37,937 bases of DNA from a virus. Numbering within the stretch: position 1 is the first letter of the stretch; each line of letters begins with the position of its first letter. The position numbers and the translations under genes were made by a program. The stretch lies in the IMG/VR virus record IMGVR_UViG_3300010883_000130, positions 1 through 37,937 of that record, one strand, 5' to 3'. The notes beneath the pieces are model-generated. The model worked only from the letters and a program-made list of their open reading frames with translations. It had not been told where the DNA came from and searched no databases. This document shows positions 12,764 through 19,890 of this stretch, piece by piece.

Positions 12764-14696
12764 CCGACATCACCTTTATTTGATTTGTTTTTTCCCACAT
12801 TCCAAATATTTTTTGTCTTTCTAAATCATCAATACCTTCTGCATCAAGTTTCTTAAAGAACTCATTCATTTTTACACATCCGTTTTTATTTGCACATTGT
12901 TCCCATATATGTATATGTAATTGTTGTTTAGACATTCTACCAGTACTGCCAATTAATGTAGATTGTGTACCTTGTGATTTAATTATATCAATTCCAAAAT
13001 TGTTAAACATATCAACCAGTAAATCTTTTACTGCATTAATATCATCTAACTCAACATGTTCTTTAAACCTTAGTTTAGCATGTGCCATAGATAGTCTAAT
13101 CAATGCTTCAAGCTGTCTAATACCTATGTTTAATTCACTGTTTGAAGATTGTCTAAGTTTTTCATATATCTTGACTATTTCATCCCTTACTTCTTTAGTT
13201 ATTTTAGGGGTGTATTTTTTTGCATCATTAATGAATGCTGATAATTCAAGAATGTTAAACCTACAATCATTATTGGTTTGGGTTTCATCAAATCCGTCAA
13301 GTATATGATTTGCTTTTAAATTATCTTCGGTTATATTTACACCATCTCTGATTAACCAAATGAGATCAAATCTTGACAGTAATGGGCTAGGTATGTTTAT
13401 GTTATCCATTAATGATAAGTCAGGATCATAATTACCGAATTTTGGGTTAGCTGCCGCCATTATACTAGTCTTTGCATCCAATGTCAATGATATTCCTGCT
13501 TTAGCTATAGATACTGTTTGTTGTTCCATAGCTTCATGCATAGAACTTCTATCATCTTTTCCCATCTTATCAAATTCATCAATGAATGCATATCCACCAG
13601 AACATAAAGGTAATACCCCTGCTTGTGCTACCATTCTACCATCAGATAGTTTAACCATACCTATAGTAAGTCCTGCACTTGTTGAACCTCTACCACTGGT
13701 ATAGACTGATTTTTGTGTTATACTTTTACCATATTTTAACAATTCAGACTTAGCCATACTTGGATCTCCTACTAAAAGTATGTTGATATCCCCCCTCTTT
13801 TTGGTCTTAACACCACCAACAAGTTGTAATAGACATGATAATTTTATACTATCATATCCATAAATGTCAGGTGCATAACTATGTATTAGTTTTTTTATGA
13901 AGTCTTCATCTTTTGATTCTTTAAGTAATTGTTCTTTAGCCTCTTTACTAGGTAATATGTCTCTATTATCATCCAAATCTGATATTGATAATATGTCAAT
14001 CATGACTTCATGTTCATCATCTTTTGGTTTAATCATTGACCTAAAGATACCTATTATTTTCTTTCTTTGACCAATGAATGAAGTACCTACATTATTACCC
14101 ACTAATTTACCATAGAATAATATAGGTGAGTTATTGTCTGCTGATTCTAATGGTTGTTGTAATAATATAGTCTGAATATCATCTGTTGTAAGATTTCTTT
14201 TAACAACATCCATTTTTGATCTACCACATCCAGCATTCATACATTGTAATATAGGCATTGTTCTATCAAAAGTACAACTTACTCTCTCAGTAGCAAAACA
14301 TTTAGGACATTCAACATCTGCTGATTTTATATATGTTTTAGGTGCATCTGTTGCTATAACAGTTGCTTCAAAACATATTGTTTCACCCTCTTTTTTAGAG
14401 TTAATATCTCTCATAGGCATAGTATCTGTTGATGTTAATTTGATTTGTAATTGACTAAATGCAGTTTTTACATCTATTCCTACTAATCTTTGTGAAAGTA
14501 TTCTTAATACTGCATTTCTAAATAATGGAATAAAATCACCTTGCCTAGATAAATAGAGATCAATAAAATCATCACTTGATATATCTACTGTTATTACATC
14601 TGTAGGTCTTATACTTGAAAGTTTATCATTCCATAATCTAGTATTAAGAGTCTCATATATTTTATCTTGTATTGCAGAGTCTGTATATGTTGTCAT
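12741..14696 (-). CDS. mcm: MCM replicative helicase
   Basis: 651 residues, full length for an archaeal MCM. N-terminal domain with a zinc site (C130, C133, C152, C157), then the AAA+ core: Walker A GDPSMAKS (310-317), Walker B FIDEFDK (371-377), sensor 1 AAANP (414-418), arginine finger SRFD (441-444). A winged-helix C-terminus follows (GRMSKQQLHIHIWEQ...). It unwinds DNA at the fork as a hexamer. It lies between a small upstream gene (4-nt overlap) and RadA, forming a replication-recombination operon with promoter at 15045-15064. Confidence 0.93.
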   Translation of the reverse strand: MTTYTDSAIQDKIYETLNTRLWNDKLSSIRPTDVITVDISSDDFIDLYLSRQGDFIPLFRNAVLRILSQRLVGIDVKTAFSQLQIKLTSTDTMPMRDINSKKEGETICFEATVIATDAPKTYIKSADVECPKCFATERVSCTFDRTMPILQCMNAGCGRSKMDVVKRNLTTDDIQTILLQQPLESADNNSPILFYGKLVGNNVGTSFIGQRKKIIGIFRSMIKPKDDEHEVMIDILSISDLDDNRDILPSKEAKEQLLKESKDEDFIKKLIHSYAPDIYGYDSIKLSCLLQLVGGVKTKKRGDINILLVGDPSMAKSELLKYGKSITQKSVYTSGRGSTSAGLTIGMVKLSDGRMVAQAGVLPLCSGGYAFIDEFDKMGKDDRSSMHEAMEQQTVSIAKAGISLTLDAKTSIMAAANPKFGNYDPDLSLMDNINIPSPLLSRFDLIWLIRDGVNITEDNLKANHILDGFDETQTNNDCRFNILELSAFINDAKKYTPKITKEVRDEIVKIYEKLRQSSNSELNIGIRQLEALIRLSMAHAKLRFKEHVELDDINAVKDLLVDMFNNFGIDIIKSQGTQSTLIGSTGRMSKQQLHIHIWEQCANKNGCVKMNEFFKKLDAEGIDDLERQKIFGMWEKTNQIKVMSDGTWKRT

Positions 14697-15025
14697 AATC
14701 TTTTTTCCGTTTCTTTATTGATTAGATTATTCAACTGTGAAAATCTCTTTTGTAATTTCTTGAAACCATCTGGTTTTAAATCATTTACATGTTTTTCCCA
14801 CTTTAGTATATTTGCATAGAAAAGTGGTAATTCTGCTGTAACATCAATGTGATCAAAGTCTGTTATTCTTGCTGATGTTCTATTTTTCTTTACATAATCA
14901 TCTGCTACCACTGCTAAAAACAAACTGAAACTCATATGTTCTGGTTTCATTCTATTTAGCGATTCAAAAATAGGGGAAGCAAATTGACCAACTGACAGTG
15001 TAACTGTGTTTCTATTGAACTGCAT
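14693..15025 (-). CDS. Small protein of the MCM operon
   Basis: 110 residues, first gene of the MCM-RadA unit, overlapping MCM by 4 nt. Beta-like start (NRNTVTLSVGQFASPIF), then charged helices with KWEKHVNDLKPDGFKKLQ at the end. It does not look like GINS, Orc1/Cdc6 or an SSB. A loader, accessory or regulator of MCM is a position-based guess only. Confidence 0.6.
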   Translation of the reverse strand: MQFNRNTVTLSVGQFASPIFESLNRMKPEHMSFSLFLAVVADDYVKKNRTSARITDFDHIDVTAELPLFYANILKWEKHVNDLKPDGFKKLQKRFSQLNNLINKETEKRL

Positions 15026-15044
15026 ATATTGATATAATCAGTAT

Positions 15045-15064
15045 CTTATTTAAAACTTACTAGT
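15045..15064 (-). promoter_or_regulatory. Promoter of the MCM-RadA operon
   Basis: On the minus strand AACTAGTAAG, then TATA box TTTTAAATAAG (15045-15055), then the ATG at 15025 about 20 nt on. Confidence 0.7.
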
Positions 15065-15170
15065 TAAGTTGATCAAGTATTAGCTAACATGTGTTGTTCT
15101 TGTAAAAATAAGTTAGTTAAGTTATTAACTAAGTCATTATTGGTAACTTAGTTATTAGGTTAGTTAAGTT
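15061..15170. repeat. TAGTTAAGTT repeats upstream of the MCM promoter
   Basis: Three exact copies of TAGTTAAGTT (15061-15070, 15114-15123, 15161-15170). An inverted relative sits between the last two (ACTTAGTTA at 15147-15155), as does TTAACTAAGT (15125-15134). The whole stretch is AT-rich. The first copy overlaps the promoter element of the MCM operon. This could be an operator array or replication-origin iterons. Confidence 0.45.
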
Positions 15171-15191
15171 TTAAATGTTTACAACAAAGGA

Positions 15192-15230
15192 AAAATAATA
15201 GGTGATAGCGTATCTACACTTTTTCACCTA
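15192..15230 (-). terminator. Hairpin plus T-tract terminator
   Basis: Stem TAGGTGA/TCACCTA with an 18-nt loop, then TTATTTTT on the minus strand; a bacterial-looking terminator in an archaeal-type genome. Confidence 0.5.
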
Positions 15231-15307
15231 CCCTTTGTATTGGTTTTTGTCCGCTGGGCATGCATAACACAGCACGATGTTATCCCCTCGGCTCTTCTGT
15301 TCGTGCT
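15192..15307 (-). ncRNA. Candidate pseudoknot small RNA with own promoter and terminator
   Basis: The promoter at 15327-15345 (minus) predicts a 5' end at about 15305-15308. The RNA then starts with AGCACGA (15307-15301), a 17-nt loop, ATAACA (15283-15278), TCGTGCT (15277-15271), one base, and TGTTAT (15269-15264). The first and third segments pair (7 bp) and the second and fourth pair (6 bp) in an interleaved order, which is a compact H-type pseudoknot. The 3' end is a 7-bp hairpin TAGGTGA/TCACCTA (15224-15230 with 15199-15205) followed by TTATTTTT. G+C is higher than around it and no reading frame is present. Function unknown. Confidence 0.65.
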
Positions 15308-15326
15308 ATATTCTTTACATATACAT

Positions 15327-15345
15327 AATATATAAGGTTTACTAG
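15327..15345 (-). promoter_or_regulatory. Promoter facing the pseudoknot RNA
   Basis: Minus strand CTAGTAAACCTTATATATTAT. The TAG stop of the upstream gene is part of it. It is the same type as the promoters at 17868 and 27076. Confidence 0.65.
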
Positions 15346-15509
15346 TTATTGATTAGTAAAATATCATTTGTTACATCATCAGGCATTACTAATGATGGTA
15401 TAACATCTCTTTCAACGAAAGAGTTAATGAAACCTTGAACTTTACTTGACTCTATATATGATTTAAGAACATCACCTTTCTTGTTTTTCCATGAAATTTC
15501 AATGAACAT
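15342..15509 (-). CDS. 55-residue hypothetical protein
   Basis: From ATG 15509 to TAG 15342. It begins MFIEISWKNKKGDVLKSYIE and ends PSLVMPDDVTNDILLINN, alpha/beta in character. The promoter at 15530-15550 puts the transcript start at the ATG, and its stop codon lies in the promoter of the following RNA. Both facts support translation. No family recognised. Confidence 0.6.
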   Translation of the reverse strand: MFIEISWKNKKGDVLKSYIESSKVQGFINSFVERDVIPSLVMPDDVTNDILLINN

Positions 15510-15529
15510 ATGGTCTATTACAAAGTAAG

Positions 15530-15550
15530 AGTATTTAAGAATTGCTAGTT
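15530..15550 (-). promoter_or_regulatory. Promoter of the gene at 15509
   Basis: Minus strand AACTAGCAATTCTTAAATACT, containing the last base of the TAA stop of the winged-helix frame upstream. Confidence 0.65.
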
Positions 15551-15797
15551 ATATGAGGTTGTATAAACCATTATTTTTATTTATAATATCATCTTGCATT
15601 AATACTCTTAACACATTATGTAAATTTCCTGTACTTCTTATTTCAGTTGCGTATACAATTTCAGTAAAAGTTAATGGATTTTTAGAATTTCTGATAACTT
15701 CTATAACTTTGTCACTATTACTTCTTTTACCTGAATATGGTGCTGGAATAGGAGTATCTAATAGACGTTTATTTTTCCTTATTACTCTAGATATGTC
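15549..15797 (-). CDS. Winged-helix DNA-binding frame without a normal start codon
   Basis: An 82-codon open frame between TAG (15798-15800) and TAA (15549-15551) translates to a convincing winged helix: a Pro/basic N-arm (LLDTPIPAPYSGKRSN), then KVIEVIRNSKNPLTFTEIV, a recognition-helix part GNLHNVLRVLMQDDIIN and a wing KNNGLYNLI. There is no ATG, GTG or TTG before the second half. It may start at ATA 15794 or ATT/ATC-type codons, be fused to the metallophosphoesterase by a +1 frameshift near GGACATATC, or reflect a sequencing indel. The first 11 nt overlap the phosphoesterase end. It could be the local repressor for the MCM-side promoters (inference). Confidence 0.55.
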   Translation of the reverse strand, partial: DISRVIRKNKRLLDTPIPAPYSGKRSNSDKVIEVIRNSKNPLTFTEIVYATEIRSTGNLHNVLRVLMQDDIINKNNGLYNLI

Positions 15798-16590
15798 CTA
15801 CCACTTTCCCTTGGTATGCATTTATTGATAGAGTTGCTGTACCAGTTTGACCATATACTACTTCATTCTTTCTATCCATATATCCATCAGTATTATCTAC
15901 TAATGTACGACAAAAAGTACCAGCATTGATAAGATGAATATCTCTTTCCCATCTTTGACCAGTTTCAAAGTCAAAATCACTTACTAATTCTGGTGTATAT
16001 CTTTTTTGATGTAAATGTCCACACAAAAATATATCTGCATACACATTCTTTTTCATTTGATCAAACATTCTTTCTGGTTTACCCCCACCTGAACCATGTA
16101 TTGCTAGCATAGTCCACTGTCCCAATACTTTCTTTTTATAGGTAATTTCTAATCCTATTAATGCTCTACTACCAAGAAATTCAATATCATTAGGAATACA
16201 AAATTGATTTTCAATATATGACCTTGTTATTTCTCTGATATTATATTCGTGGTTGCCATGCAGAAGACCGCCAATTTTCTCACTTTTAGATTCTTTATGA
16301 ACATCTATTAACGGTTGTGATAGTTCTTGCCACATTTTTCTTTGATTATCAACATCATGTTCTATTGATGTATCAGGATTATATCTTTTATCATAGGTTG
16401 TTATAGCATCTAATTGATCTCCTAAAAATAATGTATATCTATGTTTATCTTTTGATATTGCTTTAATTCGTTTTTTATAAAGTTCCTCATCAAAACCAGC
16501 GTGTCCTATATGAATATCAGATAATGGTTCTAAGTGTATAACATCATCTTTCTTTTCAAGTTCTATGCTCCATTTTTTTGCAAATACCAT
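15787..16590 (-). CDS. Calcineurin-like metallophosphoesterase
   Basis: 267 residues with the full set of metallophosphoesterase motifs: D25-x-H27 (SDIHIGH), GDQLD (57-61), GNHE (112-115), a His in AIHGSGGG (H165) and GHLH (191-194). These bind two metal ions and hydrolyse phosphoesters; the substrate could be nucleic acid ends or small nucleotides. It is related to phosphoesterases common in phages. The promoter at 16610-16630 is well placed. The gene runs out of frame into the winged-helix reading frame. Confidence 0.8.
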   Translation of the reverse strand: MVFAKKWSIELEKKDDVIHLEPLSDIHIGHAGFDEELYKKRIKAISKDKHRYTLFLGDQLDAITTYDKRYNPDTSIEHDVDNQRKMWQELSQPLIDVHKESKSEKIGGLLHGNHEYNIREITRSYIENQFCIPNDIEFLGSRALIGLEITYKKKVLGQWTMLAIHGSGGGKPERMFDQMKKNVYADIFLCGHLHQKRYTPELVSDFDFETGQRWERDIHLINAGTFCRTLVDNTDGYMDRKNEVVYGQTGTATLSINAYQGKVVGHI

Positions 16591-16609
16591 AATTAAATCA
16601 CATCATTCA

Positions 16610-16630
16610 CATATTTAAGAGTTACTAGTT
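16610..16630 (-). promoter_or_regulatory. Promoter of the metallophosphoesterase gene
   Basis: Minus strand AACTAGTAACTCTTAAATATG. The TAA stop of the upstream gene (16615-16617) is inside the TATA box. Confidence 0.7.
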
Positions 16631-16905
16631 AGTATTTTTCCTTCATCTATTGAGCGTGATTCAGTTTGCATTTTTTTATATTGTTTTCTTTTCATATCAT
16701 TTTTATAACCGTCTGGTAAGTGATGTATACATGGGTCTAATAATGTTGATTTACCACACCTATTACAATCAAGTATTACTTTACCCATTTTTATTTTACA
16801 TCTTGCTTTGTATACTGGATCTGCTGGATCATACTTACCAGTAGAAGATTGTTTAAACTCTTTTAATGGTTTCCATTTACCGTTTGGTAATTTTTCCCAC
16901 TTCAT
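16615..16905 (-). CDS. Small basic zinc-binding-type protein
   Basis: 96 residues. Basic N-half (KLPNGKWKPLKEFK), Cys residues in ARCKIK, DCNRCGK and DPCIHH form a probable zinc site, and a Lys-rich helix follows. It is coupled to the SprT-like gene by a 4-nt overlap. DNA binding is plausible, but no family recognised. Confidence 0.6.
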   Translation of the reverse strand: MKWEKLPNGKWKPLKEFKQSSTGKYDPADPVYKARCKIKMGKVILDCNRCGKSTLLDPCIHHLPDGYKNDMKRKQYKKMQTESRSIDEGKILTSNS

Positions 16906-17444
16906 ATTCTTCTCACAGACCTTGAATTTGTAACATCCTCTATATCTACACCTATAAAAGTAAATCTTTTAAACCTACTTAGCTTATATCTAAACTGTTT
17001 TACCTTACCTTCTGTCACTCTATCATGTACTTCACAACTAAAAAACTTGCGTGAATCTCCTGATTTACCATGAAAATCGTTATTTCTCATTTTAACAATT
17101 TTATCAGGGTAATAAATCATAAGTATCATATGTGCCAATTCATGACATATTACTGACATGTTTTGCATTGTAATTAGATTATTTTTACTATCTGTGACAT
17201 AACATGTAATTTCACCCATACCAGTTACTCCATGAGGTATACTGAAATCTAATTCTTCTGCTCTGGGGTCATTTGAATAAAAATTTGAATTATATTCATC
17301 TGTTCTTTTAATATTTATTTTCCATTTATCTTGCTTCATATATCTTTCATGATCTGCATAATGATAATGATCATAAATATATTTTAGAATTAATTTCTGA
17401 TATAATTTTTCATCTAATTTGTTTGTGCTGAAATTTATTTCCAC
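16902..17444 (-). CDS. Putative zinc metalloprotease (HELAH)
   Basis: 180 residues starting at GTG 17444, which the TATA box at 17465-17473 places at the transcript start. The helix SVICHELAHMIL has H101, E102, H105. A third ligand may be the His of DFHGKSGD some 20 residues on, as in SprT-like and related zincins. The C-terminus is basic. No signal peptide, so it acts inside the cell. Substrate unknown; SprT-type proteases cut DNA-crosslinked proteins, but the match here is only at motif level. Confidence 0.6.
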   Translation of the reverse strand: MEINFSTNKLDEKLYQKLILKYIYDHYHYADHERYMKQDKWKINIKRTDEYNSNFYSNDPRAEELDFSIPHGVTGMGEITCYVTDSKNNLITMQNMSVICHELAHMILMIYYPDKIVKMRNNDFHGKSGDSRKFFSCEVHDRVTEGKVKQFRYKLSRFKRFTFIGVDIEDVTNSRSVRRI

Positions 17445-17464
17445 AAATAAACTGGTAATAACAG

Positions 17465-17494
17465 CTATTTATACATTTCTAGTTAAAAAAAAAA
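17465..17494 (-). promoter_or_regulatory. T-tract terminator and promoter back to back
   Basis: On the minus strand a run of ten T (17494-17485) ends the gene at 17503. AACTAG (17484-17479) and TATA box TATAAATAG (17473-17465) then drive the protease gene. Confidence 0.65.
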
Positions 17495-17502
17495 GGAAGT
17501 TA

Positions 17503-17847
17503 TTATTGCTTTTTTGTTGATTTCGGAAACATTGATAAACAAATCATAGGTCTATCGCTTTTATCCGAAATGCGTTCTACAACATAACAGTCTAGTCCAT
17601 CAGAAGCATCCTTATTAACACATTTTTCTACTACATCATTCCAATAATCAGACTTTGCTTGTCCGACAACTGTTTTTCCGAATGAGTGTCTTAAGCCATC
17701 TGTAGTTGTGATTTCTGCTACATCAGCACCTAAACTTTCAACGTGTTTAACTTTGAAGCTTTGAATAACTATTTTCTCCCCCACTTGTAACGGAGTTGAG
17801 TCATTTCCTTGTGAACTGGATATATCCAGTACGTCTGAAACATTCAT
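17503..17847 (-). CDS. Hypothetical protein, possibly OB-like
   Basis: 114 residues, strongly beta with alternating segments (GEKIVIQSFKVKHV, ADVAEITTTDGLRHSF, LDCYVVERISD, RPMICLSMFP). Such a small beta-rich protein could be OB-fold-like and bind nucleic acid, but I see no diagnostic motif. Single-gene unit, promoter at 17868-17887, T-tract behind it. Confidence 0.6.
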   Translation of the reverse strand: MNVSDVLDISSSQGNDSTPLQVGEKIVIQSFKVKHVESLGADVAEITTTDGLRHSFGKTVVGQAKSDYWNDVVEKCVNKDASDGLDCYVVERISDKSDRPMICLSMFPKSTKKQ

Positions 17848-17867
17848 TATTATGTTATTATTTAACT

Positions 17868-17887
17868 GATATATAAGGCTTTCTAGT
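17868..17887 (-). promoter_or_regulatory. Promoter of the gene at 17847
   Basis: Minus strand GACTAGAAAGCCTTATATATC. The TAG is the stop codon of the upstream zinc-ribbon gene. Confidence 0.7.
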
Positions 17888-18293
17888 CTGAATTATTTTG
17901 TTTTGCCACTACAACACCAGCAAGATGTACTAGTTGATTTAATACTGTTTGTCTTATCATTCCAAATCTATCACTACTAACATCTTCTTTTGGATAAACC
18001 ATTTTAGTTAATTCATGTGCTTCTTTAAAATATTGTTGCCATAATTTACCTATTTTTATGGTGTCCTCAGATACACTTACTTCTGGAACATGTGTTATTA
18101 TTATATTTGAAGGATTTCCAAATGCTTTTTTACCAAAAGAATCATTTACAGTTCCTCCTTGATTAAGAAAACAGTCGTTTGCTATACATATTGCTTTTGG
18201 AGTTTTTTGATAAAAAATTTCTTCTCCAACACTCCAGTCAGCACCACAATTTTTACAAGTTCCCTCGAACTTTGCAGTTATTTTAGTTCCCAT
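17883..18293 (-). CDS. Zinc-ribbon protein
   Basis: 136 residues. N-terminal zinc ribbon: TCKNC (13-16), then ICIANDCF about 20 residues on, with a WSVGEEIFY strand between. The second half is helical (KIGKLWQQYFKEAHELTKM, LNQLVHLAGVVVAK). I recognise the general type (short N-terminal zinc ribbon with GxxI-y-K pattern) from phage proteins of unknown role. Promoter at 18317-18334. Confidence 0.65.
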   Translation of the reverse strand: MGTKITAKFEGTCKNCGADWSVGEEIFYQKTPKAICIANDCFLNQGGTVNDSFGKKAFGNPSNIIITHVPEVSVSEDTIKIGKLWQQYFKEAHELTKMVYPKEDVSSDRFGMIRQTVLNQLVHLAGVVVAKQNNSD

Positions 18294-18301
18294 AACAAGT
18301 C

Positions 18302-18334
18302 TTATAAATTACTAGCATATAAGAGTTACTAGTT
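18302..18334. promoter_or_regulatory. Divergent promoter pair for 18293 (-) and 18335 (+)
   Basis: Minus direction: AACTAGTAACTCTTATATG. Plus direction: TATA box TTATAAATT at 18302-18310, 25 nt before the ATG at 18335. Confidence 0.6.
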
Positions 18335-18787
18335 ATGGAGTTACATAAGAAGCCTAGAAGTAGTAAGTCATTAAGTGATGAATATGAAACACCTGATGAA
18401 GTTTTTAAATATCTTTGTAATAAATATAAAATAATCCCCTCTATTGATGTATGTGCAAATGTAGATAATAAAAAATGTAGAGATTTTTTTGGTGTTGGCA
18501 CTGATGGATTAAAGTGTAACTGGATTGTAAATGCATGGGTAAATCCTCCACATTCTATGACTGGTGATTTTGTAAAAAAATCATATGAACAGTGGAAAGA
18601 AAATAATATTAATATTATTATGATTATACCAGCAAACACATGTAGTAGTAAATATTGGCATGAGTATATAGAAGGAAATGCTGAATATCATGCTATTAAA
18701 GGCAGGATTAGATTTTTACATGAAGGAAAACTAAGTGATTTCATGAGTAGAAATGCTTATATGTGTATAATTTTTAGAAGCATTTAA
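18335..18787 (+). CDS. Dam-type phage N6-adenine DNA methyltransferase
   Basis: 150 residues. It starts with DEYETPDEVF, has DVCAN (D38) as the SAM-binding strand end and VNPPH (70-73) as the catalytic D/N-P-P-Y/H motif. Order and spacing match the small phage Dam family. NPPH instead of NPPY is unusual, though an aromatic-like residue at this position can vary. It would methylate adenine in viral DNA, protecting it from host restriction or marking it. No cognate restriction gene is seen nearby. The 3' end overlaps the convergent metzincin gene by 14 nt. Confidence 0.75.
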   Translation: MELHKKPRSSKSLSDEYETPDEVFKYLCNKYKIIPSIDVCANVDNKKCRDFFGVGTDGLKCNWIVNAWVNPPHSMTGDFVKKSYEQWKENNINIIMIIPANTCSSKYWHEYIEGNAEYHAIKGRIRFLHEGKLSDFMSRNAYMCIIFRSI

Positions 18788-19574
18788 AAACATACATTTC
18801 TAGTATGTGACAACCCTTAATATGATATACTGGTGATGGTATATTCCATCCGTTTTCTCCATATATCTTACCCACCATAACTAAATCTAAATATGTTACA
18901 GATAAATATTGATTTTCATCAAATGGTTTTATTGTAGGTATCATTACAGATTGTGTATAACTCATCATTTGATTTTGTAATCTTCCTGTATCATAATGTC
19001 CTAAACCTAAACCATGTCCAAACTCATGTAATACGATATTTTTTATGGTGTTTTCAGATAAAGTATAATTTTGTTGTATTTTATTAACTGTAGTTGAAGA
19101 TATATCATCTCCTAAAACAATCTCAGTTATGTCTTTTTGACTTTCTAAAAATATATTAATAAACATGTATTTATGCCAAGATTTATTAAAATTTAAACCT
19201 GTGTTTCCCAATGATTTACTATTTGATGATTTTTCATAATTTATCATAATATTACATTCAGGATAATCATCTGCTAGTGCACTTTTATGATCTTCCCATG
19301 ATATTATTTCTATATCAACCCCCCAGTCTCCGTCAGGATAAAAGTATTCTAATTTTATTATCCATTCATTTATTGCAATTATTGTTATATTTTTTAAAGA
19401 GTTCCAATTATCATGTATTTCAGGATCAACTTCAAACAAACATATATTTGGAGCTGTTTCATGCCTTAATCCTATTAAATCAAATTTACTATATGATCCA
19501 TTTTCACCATATGAATTAAGTGGTATATTCATAAATAATAACATTGTTATTAGTACAAGTACAACAAACTTCAT
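18774..19574 (-). CDS. Secreted metzincin metalloprotease
   Basis: 266 residues from ATG 19574; a start 12 nt earlier is possible, but the TATA box at 19594-19604 favours this one. Signal peptide KFVVLVLITMLLFMNIPLNS. The motif HEFGHGLGLGH (H183, E184, H187, H193) is the full metzincin zinc site HExxHxxGxxH, and MMS (about 203-205) is the Met-turn. It is similar to matrixin-type (M10) and M57 peptidases. Exported from the host cell, it could cut the S-layer or other surface protein during entry or release. The gene converges on the methyltransferase gene. Confidence 0.75.
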   Translation of the reverse strand: MKFVVLVLITMLLFMNIPLNSYGENGSYSKFDLIGLRHETAPNICLFEVDPEIHDNWNSLKNITIIAINEWIIKLEYFYPDGDWGVDIEIISWEDHKSALADDYPECNIMINYEKSSNSKSLGNTGLNFNKSWHKYMFINIFLESQKDITEIVLGDDISSTTVNKIQQNYTLSENTIKNIVLHEFGHGLGLGHYDTGRLQNQMMSYTQSVMIPTIKPFDENQYLSVTYLDLVMVGKIYGENGWNIPSPVYHIKGCHILEMYVFKCF

Positions 19575-19593
19575 ATTTAAATACACTAATTAT

Positions 19594-19630
19594 AGTATAA
19601 AAAGATTCTATATCAATCCTTATATAATAC
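19594..19630. promoter_or_regulatory. Divergent promoter pair for 19574 (-) and 19651 (+)
   Basis: Minus direction: TATA box CTTTTTATACT (19594-19604). Plus direction: CCTTATATAATAC (19618-19630) with a TTG start 21 nt on. Confidence 0.6.
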
Positions 19631-19650
19631 GAATCTATAACTTATATATC

Positions 19651-19890
19651 TTGGCTAGAAGAAAAATAGGAAATTCACACACGACAATATCTATTACATG
19701 GGAAGATAAAGAGAAATTTAGACAGTTTGCAAAATTTGTTAAAAAAACAAAAACTGGTGATTTATATGAATCTGATGCTGTTTTATTTCATAAAATATTG
19801 GTATATTATAATGAGCATCATGAATCAAGTGAAAATAAACCAACATACCCAAGTAGAGTTATTTCTCAAGAACATGTCCAGCAAGATTAA
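19651..19890 (+). CDS. Possible ribbon-helix-helix regulator (TTG start)
   Basis: 79 residues starting at TTG 19651, which coincides with the predicted transcript start. A beta strand TTISITWEDKEKF, followed by two helices (RQFAKFVKK and ESDAVLFHKILVYYNEHH), fits the ribbon-helix-helix layout of CopG/Arc-type regulators. Likely a DNA-binding dimer. The last 32 nt overlap the convergent RNase H gene. Confidence 0.55.
   Translation: MARRKIGNSHTTISITWEDKEKFRQFAKFVKKTKTGDLYESDAVLFHKILVYYNEHHESSENKPTYPSRVISQEHVQQD

Noticed and set aside
15553-15828. Plus-strand open frame of 91 codons opposite the winged-helix region
   Set aside because: The minus strand encodes a recognisable winged helix whose stop lies in the next promoter. 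The plus frame looks like a random hydrophobic shadow.
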